Below, piece by piece: positions 10,901 to 21,270 of a stretch of 64,000 nucleotides of DNA. The stretch is from assembly GCF_037176765.1 (NCBI RefSeq), contig NC_090021.1, positions 194,847,378-194,911,377 on the forward strand. Direction: 5' to 3'. The position numbers and the translations under genes were made by a program. Source of the stretch: Anolis sagrei (lineage: Eukaryota > Chordata > Lepidosauria > Squamata > Anolidae). Within the stretch, counting starts at the first letter, position 1; each line of letters opens with the position of its first letter. The notes below the pieces were generated by a model. The model was not told the DNA's origin. It saw only the letters and a program-made list of their open reading frames with translations, and did not search any database.

Positions 10901-13900
10901 TTTGATTGAAAGGTAACATTAATCTGTAAAACTGGCTAATTCTGCCAGTGCAGAAGATGCCGTGGTCTTCTCAGAATTGACCTGGATGTATGACTCCTGA
11001 ACTGCTCCCTGCCTTTAACTCAAAACTTTTATTTGTATTTGTATTGTTAGATTTTAGTAATATGTGTTCATTTATTATCTTGTTCCCTTTTGTGTGCATT
11101 TTAGGATCAAAGAGCACGAACATCAAGCAGAAATCGACAGGCAAGAAGAGAAAAAAGAAGGGGAAGAGATCCAGGCACTGGTCAGGCGACATCAATTGGA
11201 AATGATGCAGAAAGAGCAAGAGGAGTACAAGCAAAAACTTAAACGTAGACAGGCATATCTGGTTCGTAGCAATAACCCCATAGTCAAATGTTTGGCAGTT
11301 GGGACCTAAGGAATACTTTCTGATTTTAGTTATATAAACACTTAGATATTTTGTCTGTGAACACACCAGCTAAACAACTTACTAACAGATTTCTGCATAA
11401 AAATAGGAGAATTTACTTCTAGTACTTAGATTCTACTATAATAGAAACTCAGAGAGTGATGACAAGAAAGAGGGCCTTTTCAGCAAGGTCTTCCTGATCC
11501 CAAATTATAACATTGTTGGCCTCATTGTTTTGCTCCTTCTTAAATTTATTTATTTATTTTGTATCAAAAGTATTGCATAAATTAGTATAAAACTGATAAA
11601 AATAGAAGGTGTGCAGGTGGCTAAATATCTTTTGACCAAAAATGGGCAACGGCAACGGCATTAAATAATGACATATAAGTGACAAAATTTTTAAATGTTG
11701 GCATTAAGTCTAATGGTAGTTCCTCTTTGCTATCTTTGGGCAGAACACATGGCAGTGGTATATATCTGGTGTATTGTTTGTATTGCTTTTGTGTTTCTAA
11801 TTTTAATGTGTTCTGACTGCTATAAATGTTGTGAATTTTTTAATAAAAAAGACAACTAAAAATTAGTGTTCTATAAGCCATGAGCATATCTGCAGTTATT
11901 TGATGTTTTAAGATATTAGATGTTTTAGTAAATAGAAAATGCAATCATATGTTTTTTCACTGTTGACTATGAAAGCCCTTCCCACTATTCCATAATCACT
12001 ACAGGGAGCTTTTCAAGGCAATTTTCTGTTTTTAAAACTCCCAGTGTCCCGATCCCTGCTTGTTTATGTTGGCTTTGTTAATTATATTTACCTTTTTCAT
12101 GACGTTAAAAATAACATAGCCCAACCAAAAAAGAATAATTCTTGGGGTCTTGGTTTTAGGCCAGTTCCTGGGGGTTATTTGGGGTGCTGATTCAGAAAAT
12201 TGCATTGGATAGACTTCGTCAGCTTTAGTTTAGATATGGTTAGCATGATTCTTCATGGGCAGACAGACCGGTATATGGCATATCTTCAGTATTTTAAATA
12301 CTAGAGCTATTGGGGGGAAATTAATCATTTTTGGAACCAGCAGGGAAAAGATACCCAGAACATTTAAGGCATCAAAATGTGTGTTGGGCAGTGTAATTTG
12401 AAACTAGAAGTAGACAGGTATGCATGGTTTATCTACCTACAACCTCCATGTGTGGAGACATGGTTGTGCAGGAGGAAGGGGGGTGTAGGGTTGATGAGGA
12501 TAGCTCCACATGGAGACTCCTTTCACCACAGTACTCTTCAGCTTCTGTGGGACAAGATATGCAGAGAAAATCCTTTGAGTTCTTCACTGGTCCTGTTTGT
12601 CCACAAACTAGATGCTATAATGCATGCCTGCATGTATTTAACTCCAGGCCACTGTGGATTATGGTGACTTTAGTCACCATTTTCGTAGAGAAAGAATACT
12701 CAGAGGTGGTTTTCTCGGTTCTACTAGAATATAGCCTACACCACCTTGTATTCATTGGTGGACTCCTACTCTGCTTAGCTTGCAAGATCATTCAGGATCT
12801 GATGCCCATGAAGCATTTATTTAGGCTGGGCTTAATTAGTGCAAATACACCAAACCCTCTTGCAATCTGGAAATTGCAGAGGGGCAATGATATTAGCTTC
12901 ATTCAGACCCACCTCCTTAAAGCCGTGGGATGCCTTGATGCAGCAAATCCCAATGGAACAGCTGCACCGGAGCCACTGCTCTGTTGTTTCCTATTCCACT
13001 GAGTGGTGTAGAGGCAAGAGCTCAAGGAAAGTGAGTTTTTGGTGACTGTATTGGTCAGCAAATTATTTTCTCTGTGTGCGACTTGTCATTTAAAGGAGTA
13101 CGTTGCTGATCAGAAAACTCTGAAAGCTATAGAAAAGCAAAAAGAAGAAGAAAATGATGATAAAATTCGACGTCATTATCAAGCAAAGCGAGCTATGGCT
13201 AAGTTGAGAAAAGAAAAGGAAGAGGAACTACACAGGTAGGCAAAATCAGTGATTTATTTAAATACCTGATCAAAATCAAAGGAAATGCAGCTAGTATCAT
13301 GCATTCTTTCAGCTTCACCTATATAGTATGCTGGAATATTATGCATATTGTTATTCTTTCAGTTTCTATATTACTTACTATATCTGTACAATTACTCAAA
13401 GTGATATAATGGGGCTTTTTTTGGTGGTGGTGGTGGGGGGGGGGGGTAAGAAATCTCTATTTAGTTTCTTCCTGCAATGAGCTTGTTGTAGCTAATCAAA
13501 TAAAGTGATACATGTATTATTTTTATACTGTTAAAGTTCCTTATAACAATAGTGATAAGCTGCCCCCCCAACATACAGATCATAACTTAGGTCTTAACTG
13601 AAACACAATCAACTGAGAGTATACTCCAACTAGCATAAGACGGGAAGGAAGTTTGGACCCCTTCCCCCGGCAGCATCTAAAGCTCTGAAAGACTGTTTGG
13701 GAGAATTGAGAATGGACATTGTGGGACACTGTGAGTTGTACAGGCCACTGCTATGCAAATTCAGGCATTCAATACCATTCCTTTGAGCTATCAGCTGCCA
13801 GTCTCTGAAGAGCTTCCACAGGCCATAGATATTGTTGTGTTTTCTGGCATATTAAAACATTAAAAAAAACCACTGGTATAGTCTGCAGTAGAGGAGAGCA

Positions 13901-16900
13901 GAAATCATTGAAAACATTCTTCCCCTCCTTTTCCTTCTGTGAAAGTTTTGTTGGGTCTGTGTCCTTGTAGGTAGGAGCTCTTCTGTTTGTAGAAGAAAAC
14001 TAAGGATTTATGTCAACATTACATGTGGTGTGATTTCCCTCCCTTTAATCCCTTTAGCTCAAAAAGTAGAAATAAAGCATAAATCAGTATAATTCCATGG
14101 CAGGGGGTTGGACTAGATGGCCCATGTGGTCTCTTCCAACTCTATTCTACAATTCTATAATTAAGCATCTACTATATATCACAGTATTTACATTTCATCC
14201 TTTTCCTAGTCCAGTAAGATGTCTAAACTTAGATGATTGTCTTGTGTTTCGCATCCTTTGCAATGAAGAATAAAGTATTTGAGCAAACAATATGAAATAG
14301 AAAGTAATGCTTGAGTTGAGTATCTCAAACAGGTTCCAACAATGTTCTTTATGGAGATTAACTGCCTTACAAATAAAGTTAAACCCCTTAAAACTTATTC
14401 ATAGCTAAAACAACAGAATCCCCTGACTTGATCTTAAAAACCTCCTTAAACATAGAAGTTTTTTTTTTTGTTTTAAACATACACATTTCCTCAAAATAGA
14501 TCTTATACTAGGGGAAAATAACAGTGGTTTATACATGTGCTCCTCACTAAGTCAGTCAAGGATGGGACAGAAAAGCCTCCATCAAGTTAATACCTAAATC
14601 CTGTTGCTATTCACAGCTAGAGTAGATTCCATAGCAGAATGGCAAAAGTCAATATATATGTTCCATTGATTCATTGATTTGGTTGGGAGTCATTTGAATT
14701 TGGTCATATATTTACTAGTAGAGATAATGGCATCCTCCTTTGACTGGAGTTTTGTTTTTATTCAGTATGAAGGCATACCTCAGATTATTTTGTTGCATGC
14801 ATGCAAACAGTGAGGTGCTGCCCACATTTGCTGAACTGTTGCAGGTTAATGGAGGTACACAGAGAGAATATTACTTACCGGCTCCTGAAGCAGATGCAAA
14901 AGAAGATTGATGATGAAGATGAGCGTATCGCGAGAGAGATTGCAGAAACAGAAGAGGAGATTGAAAATGAACGCAAAGCAAGAGAAGAAAAAAACAAAGC
15001 TGATCTCAAATCCATTAACGAGCACAGACTTGGTGTGGTAAGCTACACCCATACAATATCTTCTGAAAATGTTGTGGTTTTTTCTGAAAATGTCTTCTCT
15101 TAGAGCAGAGGGCCAAACTCATTTATGATTGCCTTCAAAGGACCATTTGTAATTGTAAGACTATAAATGTAACTATGTTGCCTTGGCAATGAACGCCTTG
15201 TGGGCCACATAAAATGCAGTGGGCCAGATTCGGGCCACAGGCTGTGCATTTAATACATGTGTTTTAGAGACAAATGAAAGTGTGATCCTGAATATTTTAC
15301 ATGACAAATGTTTAGCAAATTTTGCTTTACAAATAAAAATATTAAGGAGTAAATTGCCCAAGATACAAGAACAACTTATATCTAACTCAGGGTAAGTCAG
15401 TCCATGGGAATGAAATACTAGCTTTTACTATTTTGGATTAAGAATTGGATTGTGTTTTTCTAGATAAAAATGAAGGAAGAAAAAGAAAAACAGGAAAAAA
15501 TAGAAGCCAAAGAAATACTTAAGGGACAGATAGAAGCAGACCGGATCTATCAAGAACTGGAGAAGGACAAGAAACATAGATTTCACTGTGCAAATCTAAA
15601 ATTACAAGAAGCCCATGTTACACAAATAGTAAGTGAGACATTTTTAAATGTATGAAGTATTCTGAAGTAAAATAAGACAGCTCGTGTATTTTTGTGATAG
15701 GAAACTGTTGACTTGTAATGAGGCTTCCTTCGTCTCCAGACTGACATATTGTATGACAAATATATTAGGGATAGGAACTTTTGTTCCTACTGGACAACTA
15801 TCTAGCATTACATAGCAGGATAATCACCAGTATGGCATAGTGGGGGAGGTTTGGATCTTGACTGACACAAGTAGGGGGATCATGGAAGTCGGGTGTCTCT
15901 TCTCTGCAGAGGTTCATGGACCCTACTGAACAGCGTGGGATGGTCCGAGGATGGAAGGCAAGGCCTGGCCTAAACTAAACTAATGGAGTATTCACAATTT
16001 GGATGTGTGCTCAGTAACTGGCAGAGGAAAACATACTACACTGACACACTCCCTAGTACCAAAGAGATTATGCCTTAAACTGCAGGAACAAACAAACAGA
16101 AAGAAACCAAGAGTGGGGTGGAAATTTGCAATCCACGAAGCCAAGACTAAGCAAGCTTGTAGATTTTTGGTTCACATTTGTTCAGAGATTTAATATATGA
16201 AATAGCTGTTTAGTAAGGGTAAAGGTTTTCCCCTAACATTCAGTCCAGTCCTGTCTGACTCTGGGGGTTGATGCTCATCTCCATTTCTAAGCTGAAGAAT
16301 TCGCGTTGTCTGTAACACCTCCAAAGTCATGTGGCCGGTATGACTGCATGGAGTGCTGTTACCTTCCCGCTGGAGTGGTACCTATTGATCTACTCACATT
16401 TGCATGTTTTTGAACTGCTAGGTTGGCAGAAGCTGGGGCTAACAGCAGGAGCTCATGCCGCTCCTCGGATTCGAACCTGCGACCTTTTGGTCAGCAAGTT
16501 CAGCAGCTGAATGCTTTAACCCACATAATGAAAATCTTTTATTTCACTTATATTGTTGGGTTTTTTTGGCTGGGTGTATTTTATGATTTTTCCTAGTTTC
16601 CTTTCCATCCCTCTATCACTTTATTTATATCCCACTTTTCTCATGTTCTGAGACTCAAGACAGTTTGCAAAAAGCAGATTAAAATAAAAGGAGACATAGT
16701 TAAGGATATAGACAAAATATGAGATTTGAGATGTTCGAAATGATGTCCAAGTGTGTCTGTGATTTGAAAAGTTGTGGTGAGGAATTCAGAACTTCCACAG
16801 GTTCATAGCTTGATTTCAGATATATTATACAACTGTTTGGGGATATACTTTCTTCTCTGCTCTCCAATTCAGGCGGAAAAAGCGTCAAAAGTAGAACATG

Positions 16901-17208
16901 AGAAGCAAGAAGAGCTAGAATATGAAAAGCAAAAAGAACGCATTGCACTGTGGAAGGAGCAGGAATTCCAGGCGTATGCAAAGAAAGTCATCGATGAAGC
17001 ATCCAAGACAACGCAACATCTTTACCCTCTTTACCAAGCAGCGAAGGAAGGCACAATGAGGGAATCAGTTTATCATAAAGAACCAGTTCAATCACCTGAT
17101 AAGCATTCTATGAAGTTGCCATATATTGGTGACAAAGCTCGAGATATGAAACTCTTACATGAACATGGATATGGTGATACTAAGGCACGACTTGGGTTTA
17201 CATGGTAA
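3427..17208 (+). CDS. CFAP210: Cilia- and flagella-associated protein 210 (whole gene, 9 coding exons)
   Basis: CFAP210 (formerly CCDC173) is a microtubule inner protein of motile-cilium doublet microtubules and belongs to the trichoplein/meiosis-specific coiled-coil (TPH) group. The coding exons are 3427-3493, 8397-8611, 10103-10276, 10369-10562, 11105-11261, 13096-13235, 14845-15037, 15464-15628 and 16873-17208. All junctions are GT-AG and all phases fit, giving about 546 residues (human about 552). The product is almost entirely charged, Glu/Lys/Arg/Gln-rich coiled coil. Recognisable stretches are LSKAEWQRIQDSL (about residues 41-53), VKNWTNTIA (86-94) and LLTEVMKERDAQIEF (156-170). The C-terminus is non-helical and ends in GDTKARLGFTW. 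The downstream neighbour is PPIG, as in human. The start is the first ATG of exon 1; a second in-frame ATG lies at 3436. The name rests on remembered similarity plus gene order. Confidence 0.9.
3603..3616. promoter_or_regulatory. Second RFX X-box-like motif, in CFAP210 intron 1
   Basis: GTCTCCATGGAAAC matches the GTNNCC-AT-GGNAAC form of the X-box and lies about 110 bases after the first donor. It could act as an intronic or downstream promoter element. Confidence 0.6.
3690..3845. mobile_element. Degraded palindromic MITE (ctacactgtagaattaatgcag family)
   Basis: Contains 'tcaccaaactacaaatccc' and 'gtggtgtcaaactacatcc' blocks shared with the fuller copies at 6852-7066, 26332-26535 and 55718-55926. 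Confidence 0.5.
3894..4020. mobile_element. Interspersed repeat, ggcggctcgtcc family
   Basis: The block 'ggggcggctcgtccattacg' and 'ccaggggcgcagaggcgcc' is paralleled at 5477-5560. The family is not identified. Confidence 0.45.
4322..4790 (+). mobile_element. tRNA-derived SINE with LINE-like 3' tail
   Basis: The head 'ttgtggcgcagctggctgag' and 'aaaaggtcatgagttcgaag' has tRNA-type A- and B-box form. The body runs through 'cagttgcatctgtcaagtag' and ends in 'gtgagaagggcggaatataa' followed by (AAAT)n. Minus-strand copies lie at 54212-54706 and 59957-60405. Confidence 0.8.
4789..5046. mobile_element. Fold-back element with GA/CT core
   Basis: Two arms of roughly 85-90 nt, about 4789-4876 and 4957-5046, are inverted copies ('cttctcctgactttctcttc' against its reverse complement with few changes). 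The inner ends run into (GA)n at about 4859-4876 and (CT)n at about 4957-4985. The ORFs on both strands are mirror products of the palindrome. Confidence 0.7.
5100..5295. repeat. Interspersed repeat, 'agttcacctacaatcaaag' family, copy 1
   Basis: Almost the same sequence recurs at 5583-5778, and part of it at 54065-54200. It includes a G-run in front of a 'gccaaaatactgtttgctta' block. The class is not identified. Confidence 0.6.
5583..5778. repeat. Interspersed repeat, 'agttcacctacaatcaaag' family, copy 2
   Basis: A near-duplicate of 5100-5295 in the same orientation, including the 'gccaaaatactgtttgctta' end and the 'tacctagggcc' trailer. Confidence 0.6.
5838..6175 (+). mobile_element. tRNA-type SINE split by a MITE
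   Basis: The SINE head 'tgtggtgtagtggtttgaac' precedes a MITE at 5908-6050. The SINE resumes with 'ctcggcctcagaggaagg' and ends near 'tacttgaaggcacgcaag'. Confidence 0.65.
5908..6050. mobile_element. hAT-like palindromic MITE (ggcccttccacacag family)
   Basis: The terminal inverted repeats read 'ggccccttccacacagctg' and 'ctgtgtggaagggcc'. The interior is also largely inverted around 'atataactcag'. It is inserted in the SINE at 5838-6175. Confidence 0.75.
6328..6630. mobile_element. Nested pair of MITEs of the same family
   Basis: The outer copy runs from 'ggccccttccacacagttg' (6328) to 'gtgtgggagggtcc' (6630). Near its centre it is interrupted by a second complete copy at 6401-6549 with the same inverted ends. 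Minus-strand ORFs here come from the repeat. Confidence 0.75.
6852..7066. mobile_element. Palindromic MITE (ctgcactgtagaattaatgc family)
   Basis: The left end 'ctgcactgtagaattaatgc' is answered on the right by 'agagtgtagatgcac' in inverted orientation. The middle holds 'actacaactcctgggattcc'. The same family occurs at 26332-26535 and 55718-55926. Confidence 0.7.
7360..7606 (-). mobile_element. tRNA-headed SINE, reverse orientation
   Basis: The right end 'ttcactgcgccactggagg' is the reverse complement of a tRNA-like SINE head. The body includes 'ttgggaggcttttctcatgt' and 'catggagagctggagctgac'. It looks truncated at its 3' side. Confidence 0.6.
7607..8396. other. CFAP210 intron 1, 3' part
   Basis: I see no recognisable repeat or coding signal except the pyrimidine tract and AG acceptor that end at 8396. 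Confidence 0.5.
8397..8611 (+). CDS. CFAP210: CFAP210 coding exon 2
   Basis: Preceded by a long T tract and CACAG, followed by GTAAGG. It encodes residues 23-94, including VGVDLHEIAILSKAEW and VKNWTNTIA, and is the most family-diagnostic part of the protein. Confidence 0.9.
8800..9015 (+). mobile_element. CR1-like LINE fragment
   Basis: Wording such as 'gaaagggaccttgggattat' and 'agctaaaaagacaaatgc' is typical of the degraded 3' part of CR1 elements in reptiles. No intact frame. Confidence 0.5.
9072..9240. mobile_element. Possible MITE fragment (aatgcaatcctacat family)
   Basis: Contains 'aacaatgcaatcctacatgt' and 'aagtagttccactgagatg', a pattern I associate with a common lizard MITE. The inverted end is decayed. 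Confidence 0.35.
9386..9820. repeat. 145-bp tandem array of SINE and MITE parts, ending in a full MITE
   Basis: The motif 'ccagacaggccctatat' recurs at 9386, 9532 and 9677, giving units of about 146 and 145 nt. Each unit joins the left half of the 'cccttccagacaggcccta' MITE to a SINE-head-like piece ('gatgtagtggcttgagc'). The third unit carries the whole MITE with both inverted ends (about 9669-9820). The SINE body then follows to about 10020. Confidence 0.7.
9821..10020 (+). mobile_element. SINE body and tail
   Basis: Includes 'gttcaaatctttgttcagcc', 'gtaagtcacactctgttggc' and 'aaatgacttgaaggcatac'. A C-run of about 20 followed by an A-run lies at 9927-9950. It continues the SINE whose head lies in the tandem array. 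Confidence 0.65.
10103..10276 (+). CDS. CFAP210: CFAP210 coding exon 3
   Basis: Acceptor TTCACTACAG, donor GTAATG, 174 nt in phase 0 on both sides. It encodes residues 95-152, a charged helix including IDLEEAKYQAHKRKEFIEKA. Confidence 0.88.
10369..10562 (+). CDS. CFAP210: CFAP210 coding exon 4
   Basis: Acceptor TTTTGTAG, donor GTAAATA after GAACA. It encodes residues 153-216 and the first two bases of Gln217, including LLTEVMKERDAQIEFKKI. Confidence 0.88.
11105..11261 (+). CDS. CFAP210: CFAP210 coding exon 5
   Basis: Acceptor CATTTTAG. It completes Gln217 and encodes through residue 269 (ending RRQAYL) before a GTTCGT donor. This donor is a weak match to consensus, but phase 0 on both sides supports it. 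Confidence 0.82.
12105..12405 (+). repeat. Interspersed repeat, 'cccaaccaaaaaa...ttggggtgctgattcag' family
   Basis: A block of about 295 nt that recurs almost in full on the minus strand at 59035-59310 and in part at 31855-31975, 32480-32525 and 53505-53640. Shared words include 'attcagaaaattgcattgga'. The class is not identified; two of the partial copies sit inside or beside hAT ends. Confidence 0.6.
12630..12800 (-). mobile_element. SINE fragment, reverse orientation
   Basis: Reads 'gaatactcagaggtggtttt' and 'tattcattggtggactccta', like the copy at 39430-39620. It is a degraded tRNA-type SINE. Confidence 0.5.
13096..13235 (+). CDS. CFAP210: CFAP210 coding exon 6
   Basis: It encodes residues 270-315 (EYVADQKTLKAIEKQK at the start) plus two bases of Arg316, with donor GTAGGC. 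The acceptor could be the AG at 13094-13095 or the AG three bases later; both keep the frame, differing by one Glu. Confidence 0.82.
13236..14844. other. CFAP210 intron 6
   Basis: Holds a G-run at about 13434-13446 and a short CR1 3' piece at about 14090-14160 ('ttggactagatggcccatgt'). The rest shows no repeat I can name. Confidence 0.5.
14845..15037 (+). CDS. CFAP210: CFAP210 coding exon 7
   Basis: Acceptor CTGTTGCAG, donor GTAAGC. It completes Arg316 and encodes through residue 380. The exon is strongly acidic and basic coiled coil (IAETEEEIENERKAREEKNK). Confidence 0.9.
15105..15245. mobile_element. Degraded DNA-transposon fragment
   Basis: The phrases 'agagggccaaactcattt' and 'gggccagattcgggccac' resemble hAT/Charlie-type terminal regions. 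No target duplication is visible, so the assignment is weak. Confidence 0.35.
15464..15628 (+). CDS. CFAP210: CFAP210 coding exon 8
   Basis: Acceptor TTTTCTAG, donor GTAAGT, 165 nt in phase 0. It encodes residues 381-435, including EADRIYQELEKDKKHRF. Confidence 0.9.
16209..16528 (-). mobile_element. tRNA-headed (Sauria-type) SINE, reverse orientation
   Basis: The right part 'ttcgaacctgcgaccttttg' is an inverted B-box region. The body 'ccttcccgctggagtggtac' and tail 'gggtaaaggttttccccta' match the plus-strand copy at 55961-56275. Confidence 0.75.
16873..17208 (+). CDS. CFAP210: CFAP210 coding exon 9 (last)
   Basis: Acceptor CCAATTCAG. The 111 codons encode residues 436-546 and end in TGG TAA. 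The first half is coiled coil; the second half (from about HLYPLYQAAKEG) is non-helical and probably packs on the microtubule lattice, as C-termini of such proteins often do (inference). Confidence 0.92.
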   Translation, partial: AEKASKVEHEKQEELEYEKQKERIALWKEQEFQAYAKKVIDEASKTTQHLYPLYQAAKEGTMRESVYHKEPVQSPDKHSMKLPYIGDKARDMKLLHEHGYGDTKARLGFTW

Positions 17209-17420
17209 CCCCTGCCTCCTGTTTTCAATGTTAAAATGAAGTCTGGTGCATTTTTGAAATATTCCAAATTATGAAAAAAATGCAGTAAGAGTTGGCAAGC
17301 TTAAGATAATTTAATGCAGTGTCTGAATATATTTACAGAAAATTGGAAAATCAATAATTGTAAACAATGTGTAACATTTCCAAGCAATTGAATTGTTTTA
17401 TTCTCCTTATCACATTTCAA

Positions 17421-17426
17421 AATAAA
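17421..17426 (+). terminator. CFAP210 poly(A) signal
   Basis: AATAAA 213 bases after the stop codon, followed by a T-rich stretch, as expected for the cleavage site. Confidence 0.65.
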
Positions 17427-18330
17427 TAAGTTTTTATCAGTGATCCAAAAATTCTGGGTTACAATTCTTTCTTAACTTCAGGAATTTTATTATAATTGGT
17501 TTCTATCACTTGTGTTTGTTAAAGAAGGCAATGGCCATTTGTTTCTAGTTTTAGCTTTTTAGGTTGGAAATGTTAACAAAATATTTAATCCTAAATATGA
17601 GATAGCTAGTGAGCTATTCTCTTCTGACAGCCAAACTAGGGAGCTGTGGGCAGAGCACATGTAGGTTGCTAAGGTTTCCCCCTAGACTGGAAAACCTAAT
17701 GAAGGGACAAGGCTGGAAATAGGACTGGTGGGAGTGGAAAGGAAATTCAGGTAACTTGGGGAGATTTAAGTATCCTTCCTTCTGTATTGTCGAAGGCTTC
17801 CTTCTGCTTTCCATCTGTAAGTGCCTCTGCTTTGTCTGGCCAATCTAGAACTTAGAGTAGCTCTTTATGCCAAATTCTAGTCTAAAATACTAAGTGAAAA
17901 GCTAACAAGAGACTAGTTTCCTCACAAAGTAGGAAAGTTAGGAAACATTTAGTCTTGTCCTTAATGTTTGTAAAAAGTTCACTACACATTCTTTTGTCTT
18001 CTTGACTAATCACCTGTCTTTTAAAATGAATTTACATAATAACTAATGTAATCAACAGCATATATAGAGCGCCAATGAGGGAAGGAATAGTTTTATAAGT
18101 GTGATATAGCTTGCAACTTTAGAGAATAACTTGGAGCAGTGCTATGTTTACGTTTTGTAAGCAGCTTGTTATAGTAATATACTTTGGTTAAATGTCTTAT
18201 TAATAGATGGTTCCAATGATCGTCATACTATGGGAGAATGAAACCTATTGTCAATATGCTTTTAAGTTTTACTAAGCACAGTCAGTCCGTTGCTAGAACA
18301 AATATTTTAGTATAAATTTCTAAACAGTTC

Positions 18331-18835
18331 CAGTCCAGCTTACCTGTCCGAACGTACCTCCCTCTATGAACCTGTTTTGATTGTTAAGATCGGCCGGGGA
18401 GGTTCTGCTCTCAGTTCCCCTGCCTTCGCAGGTGGTACTGGTGGAGTTGAGGGAGAGGGCCTTCTTGGTGGTGGTCCCTTGGCTGTGGAACTCCCTCCCT
18501 AGTGAGATTAGATCAGCCCCTTCCCTCCTGGTGTTCAGAAAACTCAAAACCTGGCTATGCAAGCAGGTGTTCAGCGACTGATAGTATTACTGAAGCAGCT
18601 AAATGACAACCACGGGATTGATGCAATGTCTAATATGCTTTATGTCCATGTTTTATGTTTTTGTGTAGATTTTAATGGTTTAAATTCATAGCTATGTTAA
18701 TTTAGATAGGTTATGTATTGTTTTTATATGTATGTTTTGGCATTTAATTTTTGCCATTTATTCTGTTGTACACTGCTTTGAGTCCCCCCAAGGGGTGAGA
18801 AAAACGGTACAGAAATGCAATAAACAAAGAAACAA
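18331..18835 (+). mobile_element. L2-like LINE 3' end
   Basis: The translated piece FLVVVPWLWNSLPSEIRSAP (about 18450-18510) is the C-terminal signature of L2-type reverse transcriptase polyproteins. It is followed by a 3' UTR ending in 'aaggggtgagaaaaacgg' and an A-rich tail. It is 5'-truncated. Confidence 0.7.
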
Positions 18836-21265
18836 AAAACACATAAATAGTAACTGAGACAAACATTTCTCTCAATGGAATATGAACAAGTTGATCTCCC
18901 TGCTTGATAACAGTACATTCTGGAGTTGAGTTCTCTAGTAGTAAACACAATGTGTAAGCAGTATCTCCACTAGAAAAATTACAGCTGTTGAATGCCCTAG
19001 GGGTGTCTATGTTATTCCTAAATTATTTTGGTAAAAGCCACTTTATCTTGATAACTGCATGTCTCATCCTTTTCAGATGGGTTTTCTTAATAGCCTTCAT
19101 GCTGAGAGACACACACATCATAAATGTCAGTCACACAACCCAGAACTGACATGCATCCAATCAAAATCCCTTACCTCAATAAACACATCCATCAATAGGT
19201 GCACAAAGTGTAGGCTGTGAAATGGCATGGCTACTTGCTTGCTTCTTTCTTTGAACAGAAGATCTTTCAATGAAAGAATACTTGGGAATTGTGAGAGAAA
19301 AAGAGCATACATTGTAGTATGTGAGGATAATGCCCTGTCTGTATGACCAGTTACATGAATCTTATTGATGTGTGACGCTAACATATTTGAAGCTGGCTTA
19401 TGCTCTACTTTGCTGGTTCAGAAGGGGTCATCTTCTGTGAGAGTACCTTGAAGCACTCCATTTTCACCATTTAATAAAGTCTTTAAAAAAAACCAGAAGT
19501 CTTGCATTGTCAAGTTGCTCCTGATACAAAAAAATAAAAAAATAAAAATCTGAGATGGCACAATGTGACCTGAAAACTGAGGAATGTACAAGTGGTACAC
19601 AGGGGATGGCACTGTTGAATGTCACATGCTCCTAAGGCTTATTATCCATAGCCATATCCAGGTTTAACCTCAGGTCAAAGATCTGAGCCAGGTTTTACCA
19701 TTAAGAGTATCAATTGTAGTGACGTAACAGAATATGAAAACAGCTTTTAACTTCTCAAAATACTTTTAATATATAGATTGCATGTTCCAAACCAAGCACT
19801 CACATTTTCATGTCTTTCCCAGCTGAGAATTACAAACTACAAAAATGTCCAAAATAATGGATTTTCCAACACTCTTTAGGCAACACTGAGAAAGCTATTG
19901 TGTTATCCTGAAAACTTATCTGTTCCAACAGATCAGTGACCACATACCCGAGGAAGGTTGCCAGTCACCACAGTGTTGTGGTTCAGATATTGTAGGTTAA
20001 TCACATTTTTAAAAATACATGTAAGAGATCACACAAAAATTAACATAAATGTACTTCTCTATACAACTTTACAGAAGTATATGCAAAAGGGGCTATATAT
20101 GCAAGCTGAAAAACATTTCATGTTCTGTTTAAAACATGCACTGCATGTTTCAAAAATTTTAACCAATCTTTTTCCCCATCCAACTATTGCAATATATGTA
20201 GTGCAAAGTTTGAGGCTGACATGCGCTGTATCTTTAGAACTCTGGTGAATGCAAACATTTAATATTTTAAAGATACTGACACACATAGAGAGCAGACACA
20301 AATATTCAGGTATTTCTTTGACGAAATGGATTGGGGAAGATTGATCAACTTAACCGATATCAATAAATCTGCTAATTTTATAAAGGAATAGTGTCTTGGC
20401 AATTCAAATACAATGTAATACTTTACTTACTTCATCTGAAGGCAGGAATGGCTTCTTTTTAAATATAATGAACAACTACTGGGCTTAACTGTTTTCATTG
20501 GAATTTTAAAAAATCTATTATTAGAACAGATACTTATTAGACCAATCTGGGTTCACACCACAGTGATGCCAATGCCCACCTTCAATACAAGCTGAATGTC
20601 TGACAAGGACTAGTGTGCATGTCTCAATATCCTTATCAACATAGTTTGGAGAATTATAAAAACAAGTTTGCTTTTTTGGCTTCGTTTCCAGAAAAGCCAA
20701 TAGCCAACAAAACGCTTGCAAATGCAAACGAAGGAAGAAAATTATCCTAACTTCATACTCTTCCCAAAATGACAATATAGAAAGGTATCTGTGTGACAGT
20801 TTCACAAAACCCTGCAAAGATTTTATTACCACTCTCTGTAACAAGTTAATAATGGCGGCATACTGGCATAATTATTTTCTATGTGAAGTACTTTGCTGAA
20901 AAGGAGAGATTAAAATAGTACTTCGTTTCAGAGTACTTTAGCATAAGACTCAGGGCTTTTTACAAGGCAACACAACATCAGCTACTCAAGAGATCAGTGT
21001 TACGAGTTGCTGAACTAAGGAAGTAGCCCATAGAATTGTGTGGCACAATCTCAATGCTGGTGCCGGAAGTTAAGATAACACTTGCCCTCATGGCACCAGG
21101 ACAGTTTTCTCATGCCCACTGGGATAAAACTAAACATTTTTTCATGTCCTATGTGCGCACAAGCATTCATAGTGAAAGATCCACCAGAAAGTCTCAGTTC
21201 TCTATATTCCTATTTGAGACAGCATTTTGTTGTGGTGCCTGGGAATGGGGACATACCTTCAGTCT
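18836..21265. other. Intergenic DNA, few recognisable repeats
   Basis: AT-rich sequence between CFAP210 and PPIG with no exon or repeat that I can support. Small ORFs have no recognisable content. Confidence 0.5.
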
Positions 21266-21270
21266 GCATA

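Noticed and set aside
12424-13002. 192-codon ORF in CFAP210 intron 5
   Set aside because: It runs through repeat-derived sequence (including a reversed SINE), has no recognisable protein features and is not in phase with a plausible extra exon of CFAP210.
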